Source: Streptomyces sp. SID8374
Lineage (GTDB): Bacteria; Actinomycetota; Actinomycetes; Streptomycetales; Streptomycetaceae
Length of the DNA: 64,000 nucleotides
Direction: 5' to 3'
NCBI RefSeq assembly: GCF_009865135.1
Contig: NZ_WWGH01000001.1
Coordinates: 2,914,001-2,978,000, forward strand
A program made the position numbers and the translations under genes. The notes under the pieces are model-generated. The model searched no databases. It was not told where the DNA came from and saw nothing but the letters and a program-made list of their open reading frames with translations. Positions 41,527-50,322 of this stretch are shown in pieces; position 1 is the stretch's first letter, and each line of letters begins with the position of its first letter.

Positions 41527-43459
41527 GGTCCAGTGCCTCCTTGGGGACAAGGGTGATCCAGTCGGGGGTGAGGGGCGGGAGGCTGTCGAGTCGCGCACGG
41601 TGGCGGGCCGGTGTCTCCTCCCCGGGGGGGTCCTGTGCCGGCGTGGAACCGGCGGGGTCCTCGGCCGGGGTGAACCCGGCGGAGGGGTAGAGGGCCGCCG
41701 CGGGCGCGTTGCGCGCGGTCGGGGTGAAGAGCGCGTCCAGGAACGTGGCGCCGCCGGAGCGGGCCCGGTCGGCGACGTACTGGAGCACCGCCTGTTCCAC
41801 GCCCCGGGAGAGCACCCGGCAGCTGAGCACCAGGTTGCGCACCACCCAGCGGTCGGGCCCCCGGTCCAGCCAGACGCCGCCCACCACGCCTTCGGCGCCG
41901 AACCTGTCGGCGACCTCCACCGAGAGGACCAGGTGCTCGTCCGACTCGGCCAGCCGCCGGGTGACGGCCTCACCGTGGCTGCGCCCGGCCATGTTGAACT
42001 GGTTGGTGCGCAGCTCCAGTTGGGCCAGGCGCGGCAGGGTGTAGGGGGTGGCGGGCCCGACCGTGACGCTGAGGTCCAGGGCCCTGAGGTAGTCCTCGGC
42101 ACTGGCGTGGGCGGTGGAGAGGCGGTGGCGCCTGCGCCTGCCCCGGTAGAGCTCGGTGCGCTCGGAGTCGGTCGCGGTGGAGCCCAGTTGGACGAAGCGG
42201 GCGCCGTCGAGGAGCCGGGACGCGTGGTCCGCCGGGTCGCCGGCGAGGTGGACGGTGTCGACCTGGGGCAGCGACTCACGTACCATGCCGCACTCGAAGG
42301 GGCTGTCGTCGGCGAAGACGAACGCGTCGAGTCCCAGGTTGAGTTCGTCCGCCAGGGCGGCGATGCGCAGGTCCTTGCGCTGCCAGTCGGCGGCCACCGC
42401 GACGAAGTCGTCCGGCCGCAGGATCATGTCCGGGTGGGTGGCCAGCACGTCGTCCACCAGGGACTGTTCGTTCTTGCTGCACACCGCGAGGAGCACGCCC
42501 TGGCGGCGCAGGGCCAGGGCCCGGCGCTGGAGGTCGGTGTAGCAGTCCCCCGGGTAGAGGGTGCCGAGTTCGATGCCCGCGGGGCCGTCGTCGCCCAGGA
42601 CCCCGCCCCACAGGGTGTCGTCCAGGTCCAGGACGAGGACCTTGCGGCCGCGCCCGGTCACCGCGCGGCAGAAGTGCGCCGCCTCCCGGGCGTAGGCCAG
42701 CTCCACCTGCGGGGTCCAGGCCATCCGGCCGAACCGGTACCGGCGTTCGTCGCGCACCGGCCCCGGGACATCGGCGAGCAGCGCCTCCAGGTCCAGGGTG
42801 TAGAGGCCCTCCTGGCTCTCCCCCGCCGCGAGGAGCACCGTGTTGGCCTCGCGCCAGGCGCGGCCGAGGCTCGCCGCCCCCCGGAAGCTGATCACGCTCC
42901 TGCGGTCCGGGCGGGGCAGCGGCACGGTGTGCAGCAGGACAGCGGACCCGGTACGCCCGGCGAACTCCGCTGCCATGGCGGCGAGTTCACCGGCCCGGTC
43001 CCGTGCCGCCCCGCCCGCCTTCTCCGGGGCGGCCGCGTCCCAGTCCTGCGGGAGGAGCGCCCCGGCGTCCAGCAGGCAGAGGGTGGCCTGCGGGGCGAAC
43101 GCGGCCAGGGCGGAGCCCGGATCGCTCAGTTCCACGCCCAGCTGGTCGTAGGGGCACAGGTGCAGCTCGGCGTCGACGCCCGCGGCCAGCAGCGTCGCGC
43201 GCAGGAGCGGCAGGACGTCGTCGGCGGTGAACGTGGCGGCGATCGCCACCCGCAGGGTGGCGGGGCGGCCGGCCGGGGCGGCGGTGAGCCGGCCGGCCGG
43301 GACGCCCTGGAGCAGCCGCCCCGCCTCCACCAGGAGGAGGGCGTCGTCGGTCGCGCCGAGCGCCCGTGCCAGGGCGGGGTCGGTGGCGTCGGGCGACTCG
43401 CGCAGGGCCCGGACCCGGGCGAGCAGGTCGTCGCCGGGCGGGTGGAGCGGGCCGCTCAT
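41519..43459 (-). CDS. FkbH-type HAD protein (glyceryl-S-ACP synthase-like)
   Basis: 646 residues. The N-terminal 240 residues resemble the SGNH-like leader of large FkbH proteins (LRVAIAATFTADDVLPLLR). The HAD-IIIC domain has the signature VLDLDDTLWGGVLGDDG (about residue 278), GVLLAVCSKNE, MILRPDDFVAVAADWQRK and DAFVFADDSPFE. The C-terminal region (from about 460) is GNAT-like (LELRTNQFNMAGRSHGEAV). Family knowledge: such enzymes dephosphorylate 1,3-bisphosphoglycerate and load the glyceryl group on an ACP, giving a C3 unit for tetronates, methoxymalonyl extenders and others. It overlaps the KASIII and ACP genes. The ATG is at 43459. Confidence 0.9.
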   Translation of the reverse strand: MSGPLHPPGDDLLARVRALRESPDATDPALARALGATDDALLLVEAGRLLQGVPAGRLTAAPAGRPATLRVAIAATFTADDVLPLLRATLLAAGVDAELHLCPYDQLGVELSDPGSALAAFAPQATLCLLDAGALLPQDWDAAAPEKAGGAARDRAGELAAMAAEFAGRTGSAVLLHTVPLPRPDRRSVISFRGAASLGRAWREANTVLLAAGESQEGLYTLDLEALLADVPGPVRDERRYRFGRMAWTPQVELAYAREAAHFCRAVTGRGRKVLVLDLDDTLWGGVLGDDGPAGIELGTLYPGDCYTDLQRRALALRRQGVLLAVCSKNEQSLVDDVLATHPDMILRPDDFVAVAADWQRKDLRIAALADELNLGLDAFVFADDSPFECGMVRESLPQVDTVHLAGDPADHASRLLDGARFVQLGSTATDSERTELYRGRRRRHRLSTAHASAEDYLRALDLSVTVGPATPYTLPRLAQLELRTNQFNMAGRSHGEAVTRRLAESDEHLVLSVEVADRFGAEGVVGGVWLDRGPDRWVVRNLVLSCRVLSRGVEQAVLQYVADRARSGGATFLDALFTPTARNAPAAALYPSAGFTPAEDPAGSTPAQDPPGEETPARHRARLDSLPPLTPDWITLVPKEALDHV

Positions 43460-44502
43460 GACCCGTCGGCCGACCACTGGGGGCGTTCGAGGATCTCGAC
43501 GACGGCGCAGGCGTAGGTGAAGCCCATGCCGATGCCGCACAGGGCGACCCGGTCCCCGGGGCCCACCTCGCCGGTCTCCAGCAGATGGGCGAGGCCGGCG
43601 ATCTGGTCGGCCGCGCCGACGTGTCCGACCCTGCGGCCCCACTCCCAGGTCGTGTTGGCGTCGGTGATGCCGAACATCGCCCGGAAGTCGACGTCGTCGA
43701 GGGTCCGGCCGACGTTGGTGAGGACCCAGCGGTCGATGTCGGGGGCGGTGAGCCCGGCGTCCGCGAGGGCCACGCTGACGCTCTCCTGCTGCCGCTCGGT
43801 GAGCGACTGCACGATCTTCAGGAGGAGTTCGCCGTTCTCCAGCAGGTACTCGTCCCGGCGGGAGCGCAGGTCGACGGGTTCGTCCGCGGGCCGGGGCTCC
43901 TCCTCGAAGGGCTTGTTGCCGAGGTAGACAGCCCCGTAGGTGCCGTCGCTGATCACGGCGGTGGAGAGCAGCCGGGCGACACCGCCGGTCCGCGAGAGGA
44001 CCAGCCCGGTGCCTCCGTCGCCGAAGACCACGCCCTTGTCGGAGCGGTAGCGGTCGAAGGAGGGCAGGGCGAAGACGTCGCTGGTGGTGAGCAGCGCCGC
44101 CGACCGGTCCGAGCGGGCGTGCAGATAGGCGGCGGCGATCTCCAGGGCGGCCAGGCCGCCGTTGGAATACTGCTTCACCTCCACCGCGGCGGCCCGCCCG
44201 CCCACGGTGCGGCCCTGGACGTAGGAGGCCGGGGCGAAGTGGTCGAGGCCCTGGCTGTTGCAGCTGGAGTGCACGACGAGTTCGATGTCCCCGGGCGCCA
44301 CCGTGGAGCGGCCCATGGTCAGGTCGGCGGCCTTGACCGCCAGGTCGACGGCCGGGCCGTCGTCGATGACGCTGATGGAGAGGAAGCCGTCGGCGGCCGC
44401 CTCACCCTCGTCGTACCGCCCTTCGGCCACTGCGGCCGAGACATCCTCGCCGCGGCCCAGGACGGCCCCGCAAGCGTTGACGTAGATTCCGCTCCACTTC
44501 AT
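43456..44502 (-). CDS. KASIII-like condensing/acyl-transfer enzyme with altered active site
   Basis: 348 residues with the thiolase fold of 3-oxoacyl-ACP synthase III: GIYVNACGAVLGR at the start, GDGGTGLVLSR in the middle and GDRVALCGIGMGFTYACAVVEI at the end. The normal nucleophile block AACSGF is replaced by KQYSNGG (Ser in place of Cys, about residue 111). The normal His block HQANxR reads VLTNVGRT, and the Asn block NTSxAS is VGHVGAADQ, placing a His and an Asp there. This resembles Ser-type or acyltransferase-type KASIII homologues such as DpsC or CerJ rather than fatty-acid starters. Probably acts with the ACP and FkbH protein. Confidence 0.85.
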   Translation of the reverse strand: MKWSGIYVNACGAVLGRGEDVSAAVAEGRYDEGEAAADGFLSISVIDDGPAVDLAVKAADLTMGRSTVAPGDIELVVHSSCNSQGLDHFAPASYVQGRTVGGRAAAVEVKQYSNGGLAALEIAAAYLHARSDRSAALLTTSDVFALPSFDRYRSDKGVVFGDGGTGLVLSRTGGVARLLSTAVISDGTYGAVYLGNKPFEEEPRPADEPVDLRSRRDEYLLENGELLLKIVQSLTERQQESVSVALADAGLTAPDIDRWVLTNVGRTLDDVDFRAMFGITDANTTWEWGRRVGHVGAADQIAGLAHLLETGEVGPGDRVALCGIGMGFTYACAVVEILERPQWSADGS

Positions 44503-44545
44503 GGGGTGCGGGCTCCTTCCGTGTCGTGGTGCGGCGCCGGGCGGA

Positions 44546-45370
44546 TCACCGGCGCACCATGCAGTACTCCTCGTGGGCGGTGGCCCGGGTCAGCAGTTCG
44601 CTGCTTCCGCTGGCGGCGGCGATCTCCTTCAGCAGGGTGAAGACGTCGTCCCCGGAGATGTCGCTGAGGAAGTGCTGTTTGATCAACAGGGTCTGGATCT
44701 CCTGGTAGTTGCGGGCGTCGAGTACCCCGGCCAGGCCGAGCAGGGCGCTGCGGCCCCGCTCGTCCAGCGGCGGCCGGTCGGCGACGTTGCCGACCGGGAT
44801 CGCCGGCTCCTCGGGGGTGCCGAAGGCGAGGACGTCGCTCAGGCTCTCCGCGCTGAAGTCGCAGATGACGTGGACCCGGTCGTGGTCGGAGAAGGAGCCG
44901 ACCGAGTGGGTCCTGCTGGCGTCGAGGAACCACAGCTCGCCCCGGCGCATCCGGAAGACGGTGGACTCCTCGGAGGCGAAGACGCTGTCGTCGGTCTGCA
45001 ACGGCAGGTGGATGCGGAGCATGTCCGCCTTGAGCTCCAGGAAGTCCCGGTGCGGTACGTAGACGCTGCCGGGGGCGAGCCGCATGAACCGGGCGTACTT
45101 CAGGTACTCGGTGCGGAAGAGGCCGCCGACCAGCTCGCGGACGTAGGGCATGGCGTCGCCGTGGGGCGTGGGGACGGCCGACCCGTCGTAGTCGCCGAGC
45201 GAGGTCTCCCGGAGGCTGCCGGTCTGGTTCCACAGCATGGTGCTGCGGAGCATCCCGGTGGAGACGAAGTCCGCGTAGGAGTCGTTGTAGACGAAGTCGC
45301 CGGAGGCGGCGAGGTCGGCCGCCAGACGCGCCTCGTCCAGTTCGATCGCGGCTATGCGGTGGGAGCGCAT
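44546..45370 (-). CDS. 2-oxoglutarate/Fe(II) amino-acid hydroxylase, proline 3-hydroxylase-like
   Basis: 274 residues. The start MRSHRIAAIELDEARLAADL closely resembles the beginning of Streptomyces L-proline cis-3-hydroxylase as I remember it. The aspartyl/asparaginyl-hydroxylase fold has the iron triad PHRDFLEL (His and Asp, about residues 108-110) and DASRTHSV (His, about 153). The following FSDHDRVHVICDF would bind 2-oxoglutarate, and a helical C-terminal domain follows as in P3H. Likely job: beta-hydroxylation of a free or tethered amino acid of the peptide. It starts two bases after the stop of the upstream gene. Confidence 0.85.
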   Translation of the reverse strand: MRSHRIAAIELDEARLAADLAASGDFVYNDSYADFVSTGMLRSTMLWNQTGSLRETSLGDYDGSAVPTPHGDAMPYVRELVGGLFRTEYLKYARFMRLAPGSVYVPHRDFLELKADMLRIHLPLQTDDSVFASEESTVFRMRRGELWFLDASRTHSVGSFSDHDRVHVICDFSAESLSDVLAFGTPEEPAIPVGNVADRPPLDERGRSALLGLAGVLDARNYQEIQTLLIKQHFLSDISGDDVFTLLKEIAAASGSSELLTRATAHEEYCMVRR

Positions 45371-45372
45371 GG

Positions 45373-46212
45373 TCACGCCGCCCGGACGGCCGTGGCGGCG
45401 GGGAGGCCGAGGGAGTCCGCGAAGTCGTTCAGGGCCCTGGCCCAGCTCGCGGAGTATTCGGTCGTCATCTCCGCGAAGGTCCGCGCCTCCTCCTCGGTGG
45501 TGACGATGGTGGTCATGCCCGTCTCCTCGTCGCTGACCTGGGCGGCGTGCATCGTCTCGGCCTTGATGTGCGAGTCGATCCAGGCCAGGTCGGCGGCGTC
45601 GGGGAAGAGCGGGGACCCGTCGGCCTGGAGCTTGCCGTAGACGCGGCGGAAGGCGACGGCGATGTCGAGGGCGATGGTCTCGACGACCCGCAGCTGGACG
45701 GCGGCGCCGAGCGGCTCCAGGGCGAAGCGCTCCATGTTCTCGATCAGGAGCCGTACGCCCTCGGGGAGCCGGGCGGCCTCCTCGCGGCCGGCGGCGTCCA
45801 CGTGCCGCTCCACGGGGGCGATGACGGAGTCCTCCCACCACACGTAGTGGGCGCCCGAGGGGCCCTTGGGGGCGACGGCCCCGAAGACCGGGGCGAGGTT
45901 GTCCAGGTCGTCGCCGATGACCCGGAAGACCGTCTGGAAGGCGGCCAGGACGTCGAGGGACGGGTTCTCCTGGGCGTGGATGACCCGGGCGGAGGCGCCG
46001 AGCCCCGAGAGGGTGGTGAACATGAACGCCTTGGTCATCGCCCGCCACTGGTGGGCCACGGCGAGCGGGCCCCGGAAGTCCTCGGTCTCGAAGCCCCGGG
46101 CGAAGGCGAAGAACCGGTTGTCGGCGCGGCCGAGACCGGCCGCCTCGATTTCGCGGTCGACCAGCTCGTCGAGTGCGCTGCGGGCGTCGTCGGTCAGAAC
46201 TGTTGCAGTCAC
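45373..46212 (-). CDS. Helical protein, candidate heme-oxygenase-like diiron oxidase
   Basis: 279 residues, nearly all helical, with no signal peptide. I do not recognise a named family with certainty. Features that suggest a heme-oxygenase-fold non-heme iron enzyme are HIKAETMH (an H-x3-E-x2-H pattern, about residues 214-221), a central helix with [17 protein letters not shown], and [16 protein letters not shown] with two Glu and two His. In that enzyme group such residues bind two irons. It would act, like the hydroxylase beside it, on an amino acid or carrier-bound intermediate. It could also be a non-catalytic helical protein. The GTG start has GGAG upstream. Confidence 0.65.
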   Translation of the reverse strand: MTATVLTDDARSALDELVDREIEAAGLGRADNRFFAFARGFETEDFRGPLAVAHQWRAMTKAFMFTTLSGLGASARVIHAQENPSLDVLAAFQTVFRVIGDDLDNLAPVFGAVAPKGPSGAHYVWWEDSVIAPVERHVDAAGREEAARLPEGVRLLIENMERFALEPLGAAVQLRVVETIALDIAVAFRRVYGKLQADGSPLFPDAADLAWIDSHIKAETMHAAQVSDEETGMTTIVTTEEEARTFAEMTTEYSASWARALNDFADSLGLPAATAVRAA

Positions 46213-46227
46213 GAATACTCCAGGTTC

Positions 46228-49200
46228 CTAGATTTCGTCGAACGAGAGCAACTCGTCGAGGATGTCGCGGACGGCGCCCGCAAGTTCCGTGGAATTCTCT
46301 TCCGAGACGAGCGTGAAATGGTTACCGGGAATCTCACGGAAGGAAAGGTCGGAAACCCTTTCCCGCCATCCGTGGTCCTCTCCCCGCAGAAGTGCGGGGA
46401 AAGTGATGCGGTCGTCGGGGTACGGTTCGGCCGCGCGCAGCAGCCGGACCGGACCGGTGTACGGCTTGGGGGCGTACCGCAGGAAGGCCGCGCGGTGGTG
46501 CTCCATCAGCTCGGCCAGGCCGGCGGCCTCCTCGGGGAGCGGCTGCGGCCCCTCGCCGCCGAGCAGGTCCATCGCGCCGAACGCGGCCCGGGCGGCCTCG
46601 GCGACGGACGCCTCCTCGATGGCCCCGGGCGGCAGCCAGCTGTCCAGCAGGACGGTGCCGACGACCTCCACGCCCCGGGCCTGCCACTGGCGGGCCATCT
46701 CCAGGGCGACGCAGCCGCCCACGGACCAGCCGACCAGGAGCAGCGGCCGGGCGGCGCGCACGGCGTCGGCGGCCTCGGTGTAGCGGGCCGCCATGGCCTC
46801 CACCGTCGGGTCGGGGCCCTCGTCGCCGTCGGCGGCCTGGAGCCCGTACACGTCGTACTCCCCGGCCAGGTGCGACCCGACCGCCCGGAAGGGCAGGACC
46901 GAGCCGCCCGCGCCGTGCACGAAGAGGACGAGGGGCCGGTTGCGGGGGCGGGCCAGCGGGACGAGGACGCCCTCCGTCCCGCCGCGCGCCGAGTCGAGGC
47001 GGGCGGCCAGTTCGCGCACGGAGGGGGCGGCGAAGACGTCGCCCACCGTGGGGCGCACGCCCAGGTGGCGGCCGCAGGCGGCGATCAGCTTGAAGACGAG
47101 GAGGGAGTGGCCGCCCAGGGCGAAGAAGCCCTCGTCCACACCGAACGTCCCGACGCCCAGCACCTCCCGGAAGACGGCCGCGAGCCGCTCCTCGGTCTCC
47201 CCCTCCGGCGCCAGGACGCCCGCCTCGGAACCGTCGGGTCCGCTCCCGCTGTCCAGCCGGGCCAGCAGCGCCTTCTCGTCGACCTTGCCGTTGACGTTGT
47301 ACGGGATGCTGTCGACGGCCACGTACGCCGCGGGCACCATGTGCGTCGGCAGCAGCCGCGCCGCGTGCGCCTTCAGCTCGCGCGGGTCGGGGTCCTCACC
47401 GGTGTCACCGGCCACGAAGGCGGCTATCCGGCCGTCGAAGGTGCTGGGCGCGAGGGCGACGCAGGCCCGTACCCCGGGGTGGTCGCGGAGCACCGCCTCG
47501 ATCTCGGAGAGTTCGATGCGCAGGCCGCGGATCTTCACCTGCCGGTCGATGCGGCCGAGGTGTTCCAGGACGCCGTCCTCGCGCATCCGGCACAGGTCCC
47601 CGGAGCGGTACATCCGGGCGCCGACCGGGCCGAACGGATCGGGCAGGAAGCGTTCCGCGGTCAGCCCGGGCCGGTTGTGGTAGCCGTGGGCCAGGCCCAC
47701 GTCGCCGCCGATGTACATCTCCCCGGGGGTGCCGACGGGCAGCACCTCCAGCTCAGGCCCGAGGACGTAGACGCGGAAGTTGCCGCAGGGCCGGCCCAGC
47801 GGCAGGACGGGTACGCCGGGTTCGCGCGGGATGACGCCCTCGACGACGGTGCCCGCCTCGGTGGGGCCGCAGCAGTTGACGAAGTCGGCGTCGAAGCGGG
47901 CGTGGAAGGTGTCGCGCAGCCGGGGCTTGACCTCCTCGCCGCCGATGATCACGCGGCGCAGCGAGCGGCAGCTGCCCGCCGGGGCGGCCTCCAGGAACAC
48001 GTCCATCATCGTCGGCACGAAGAAGAGGGTGGTGACCTGGTGCCGCTCGGTCAGCTCCACCAGGTACTCCGGGTCGCGCTGCCCGCCCGGGCGGGCGACG
48101 ACGAGGCGTGCCCCGTAGTAGAGGGGCCAGAACAGCTCCCAGGTGGAGACGTCGAAGCCGAAGGACGTCTTGAGGATGTTCGCGTCACCGGGGCCGAAGG
48201 GGTAGGCCCGCTGGAGCCAGAAGATGTTGGCGAGGGCCCCGTCGACCGGGTAGGCCACGGCCTTGGGGCGGCCGGTGGAGCCGGAGGTGTAGAGCAGGAA
48301 CGCCAGGGCGTTGGGCGGGGTGGTGACCGGGATGTCCGTGTCGGGGGCCTGCTCCCAGGGCCGTTCGGCGCCGGTGAGGTGCAGGACGCGGTGGTCGCCT
48401 CGGGGCAGCCGCTCCTGCCCCCGTCCGTCGGTGAGGACGAGCCGGGGCGCGGTGTCCGCCAGCATGAACTCCATGCGCTCGGCGGGCAGGTCGGGGTCCA
48501 TCGGGATGTACGCGGCTCCCGCCTTGGCGACCGCGTACAACGCGATCACCAGGGCGAAGCTCCGGTCCATGCAGACGGCGACCTTGTCCCCGGGGCGTAC
48601 GCCCAGCTCCCGCAGGTGGTGGGCGAGCTGGTTGGCCCGTGCGTTGGTCTGCGCGTAGGTGAGGCTGCCCTCCTCCCCGGTCAGGGCCACGGCCTCGGGG
48701 GTGCGGGCCGCCTGCTCCTCGAAGGGCTCCGCGAGGGTGCCGTACCGGATGCCCGGGTCCTCGTAGGTGTTGAGGCCGTGCAGGATCTCCTGGCGCCGGG
48801 CCTCGGTGAACAGGGGCGCCTCGGCGACGGGGGCTTCGGGGTCGCCGATGAGGGTGTCCAGGAGTTCCAGGTACGTCTCGGCGAACCGCTCGGCCGTCGA
48901 GGGGCGGAAGAGGTCGGCGGAGTATTCCAGGGAGCCGCGCAGCGAGTCGCCGAAGTCGGATATGGAGACCGTCAGGTCGGTCCGGGCCGACCTGGTGTCC
49001 AGCGAGGTGAGGCTTCCGCCGTCGCCCTCGGCGAGGACCTCCACCCCTTCCTGCACCCCGAAGATGGTCTGGAAGACGGGGTTCACACCGGGGACGCGGG
49101 CGATGTCGAGTGCGGCGACGATCTGCTCGAAGGGGACGCTCTGGTGGTCCTGGGCCTCCAGCACGGTCCGCTGGGCCTGGCGGACCAGGTCGCGGAAGCC

Positions 49201-50199
49201 GATGGGGCCCGAGAGGTCGCCGCGGAGGGCGACGGGCTTGACGAAGCAGCCGACGATCTTCTCGGCGGTCTCGTCGTCCCGGCCGGCGAGGGGCGAGCCC
49301 ACGACGACGTCGCGCTGGCCGCTGAGCCGGGAGAGGAACGCCTGGTAGGCGGCGAGCAGGACGACGAACTGGGAGGTGTTCTCCTCGGCGGCGAACCGGT
49401 GCACCCGGCCGGCCAGTCCGGGTCCGGCGGTGAAGCTCGCCATGGCCCCGTCGCGGGTCTCGGTGGCGGGCCGGGGGAAGTCCTTGGGCAGGTCCAGCAC
49501 GGGGAGTCCGCCGCCGAGCCGCTGTTTCCAGTAGGCGAGTTCCCGCTCGTGGCGGCCGTCGTCGCGCTCCCCCGCCCGGGCGGCGGCGTAGTCGAGGTAG
49601 CGCACCTGGGGGGCGGGCGGCAGCGGGGCGCCGGAGAGCAGCTGGGCCAGCTCGCCCATGACCTGGCCGATCGACCAGTGGTCGATGATCACATGGTGGA
49701 AGCCCAGGGCCAGGGCGGACCGGCCGCCCGGCAGCAGCAGGGCCAGGACGCGGAAGAGCGGCGCCCGGTCGGTGGGCAGGGGCTGGGCGGCGGCGTCCGC
49801 CACGACGGCCTCGGCCCGGGCCTCGGCCTCCTCGGCGTCCAGGTCGCTCAGGTCGTACCAGGTGATGGGCGGCGCCACCGGGCCGCCGTCCTCCTGGACC
49901 GGGCGGCCGTCCTCCTCGACGATGCGCAGCCGCAGGGCGTCGTGGCGCTCGGTGAGCGTGACGACGGCGGCGGTCAGCCGCTCCCGGTCGAGTGGCCGGG
50001 TGAAGGTGACGACGTCGAAGAGATTGTATTCGGCGCTGTCGGGGAAGCGTTCGGTGAAATACCAGATGCGGGCCTGCGCGGGAAGCAGGGGAACACGCGC
50101 ACCGGGTGCCGTCCGCGGAATCTCAACGGTAACCTTTTTCGTCTTGCGACTGCGGAGTCTTTCGAGAAGCTGCGCTTGGTTGTCATTGAGCTGACCCAC
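46228..50199 (-). CDS. Termination NRPS module: C-A-PCP-TE
   Basis: 1323 residues from the GTG at 50199 (giving GQLNDNQAQLLERL). The C domain (about 30-455) has HHVIIDHWS, the active HHxxxD motif. The A domain (about 475-955) has [43 protein letters not shown] and the Lys of VNGKVDEK. Its specificity residues read by eye as D-V-W-F-I-G-C-T-V-K, which I cannot assign. The PCP has LGGHSL (about 1030). The TE (about 1070-1323) has GWSVGG, the Asp in LLDSW and GNHFTL, a complete Ser-Asp-His triad, so the finished chain is released here. A 15-base gap leads to the next gene. Confidence 0.94.
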   Translation of the reverse strand: MGQLNDNQAQLLERLRSRKTKKVTVEIPRTAPGARVPLLPAQARIWYFTERFPDSAEYNLFDVVTFTRPLDRERLTAAVVTLTERHDALRLRIVEEDGRPVQEDGGPVAPPITWYDLSDLDAEEAEARAEAVVADAAAQPLPTDRAPLFRVLALLLPGGRSALALGFHHVIIDHWSIGQVMGELAQLLSGAPLPPAPQVRYLDYAAARAGERDDGRHERELAYWKQRLGGGLPVLDLPKDFPRPATETRDGAMASFTAGPGLAGRVHRFAAEENTSQFVVLLAAYQAFLSRLSGQRDVVVGSPLAGRDDETAEKIVGCFVKPVALRGDLSGPIGFRDLVRQAQRTVLEAQDHQSVPFEQIVAALDIARVPGVNPVFQTIFGVQEGVEVLAEGDGGSLTSLDTRSARTDLTVSISDFGDSLRGSLEYSADLFRPSTAERFAETYLELLDTLIGDPEAPVAEAPLFTEARRQEILHGLNTYEDPGIRYGTLAEPFEEQAARTPEAVALTGEEGSLTYAQTNARANQLAHHLRELGVRPGDKVAVCMDRSFALVIALYAVAKAGAAYIPMDPDLPAERMEFMLADTAPRLVLTDGRGQERLPRGDHRVLHLTGAERPWEQAPDTDIPVTTPPNALAFLLYTSGSTGRPKAVAYPVDGALANIFWLQRAYPFGPGDANILKTSFGFDVSTWELFWPLYYGARLVVARPGGQRDPEYLVELTERHQVTTLFFVPTMMDVFLEAAPAGSCRSLRRVIIGGEEVKPRLRDTFHARFDADFVNCCGPTEAGTVVEGVIPREPGVPVLPLGRPCGNFRVYVLGPELEVLPVGTPGEMYIGGDVGLAHGYHNRPGLTAERFLPDPFGPVGARMYRSGDLCRMREDGVLEHLGRIDRQVKIRGLRIELSEIEAVLRDHPGVRACVALAPSTFDGRIAAFVAGDTGEDPDPRELKAHAARLLPTHMVPAAYVAVDSIPYNVNGKVDEKALLARLDSGSGPDGSEAGVLAPEGETEERLAAVFREVLGVGTFGVDEGFFALGGHSLLVFKLIAACGRHLGVRPTVGDVFAAPSVRELAARLDSARGGTEGVLVPLARPRNRPLVLFVHGAGGSVLPFRAVGSHLAGEYDVYGLQAADGDEGPDPTVEAMAARYTEAADAVRAARPLLLVGWSVGGCVALEMARQWQARGVEVVGTVLLDSWLPPGAIEEASVAEAARAAFGAMDLLGGEGPQPLPEEAAGLAELMEHHRAAFLRYAPKPYTGPVRLLRAAEPYPDDRITFPALLRGEDHGWRERVSDLSFREIPGNHFTLVSEENSTELAGAVRDILDELLSFDEI

Positions 50200-50272
50200 G
50201 TGTTCACACCCCACACAGGAACGGAATTTCGCTTCTTTCAGGCAAGCAAGAAGTTATCCGATCCCCGGTGAA

Positions 50273-50299
50273 TTCGACTGGGCCAAGTTCTCAGTCGAA
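50273..50299. promoter_or_regulatory. Inverted repeat in the gap before the termination NRPS
   Basis: TTCGACTG / CAGTCGAA with an 11-base loop lies in the 123-base gap between the toroid protein gene and the termination NRPS. This is the largest internal gap of the upper part of the cluster, so it may hold a second promoter, an operator or a weak terminator. Confidence 0.4.
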
Positions 50300-50322
50300 C
50301 AAAAGGGGGGTGCGCGGTCCGG

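Noticed and set aside
45547..50271. Very long open frame (about 1570 codons) on the plus strand opposite the termination NRPS and its neighbours
   Set aside because: Gly/Val/Arg/Asp-rich antisense frame caused by high GC at third positions. It has no domains, and the minus strand carries clear NRPS and enzyme motifs.
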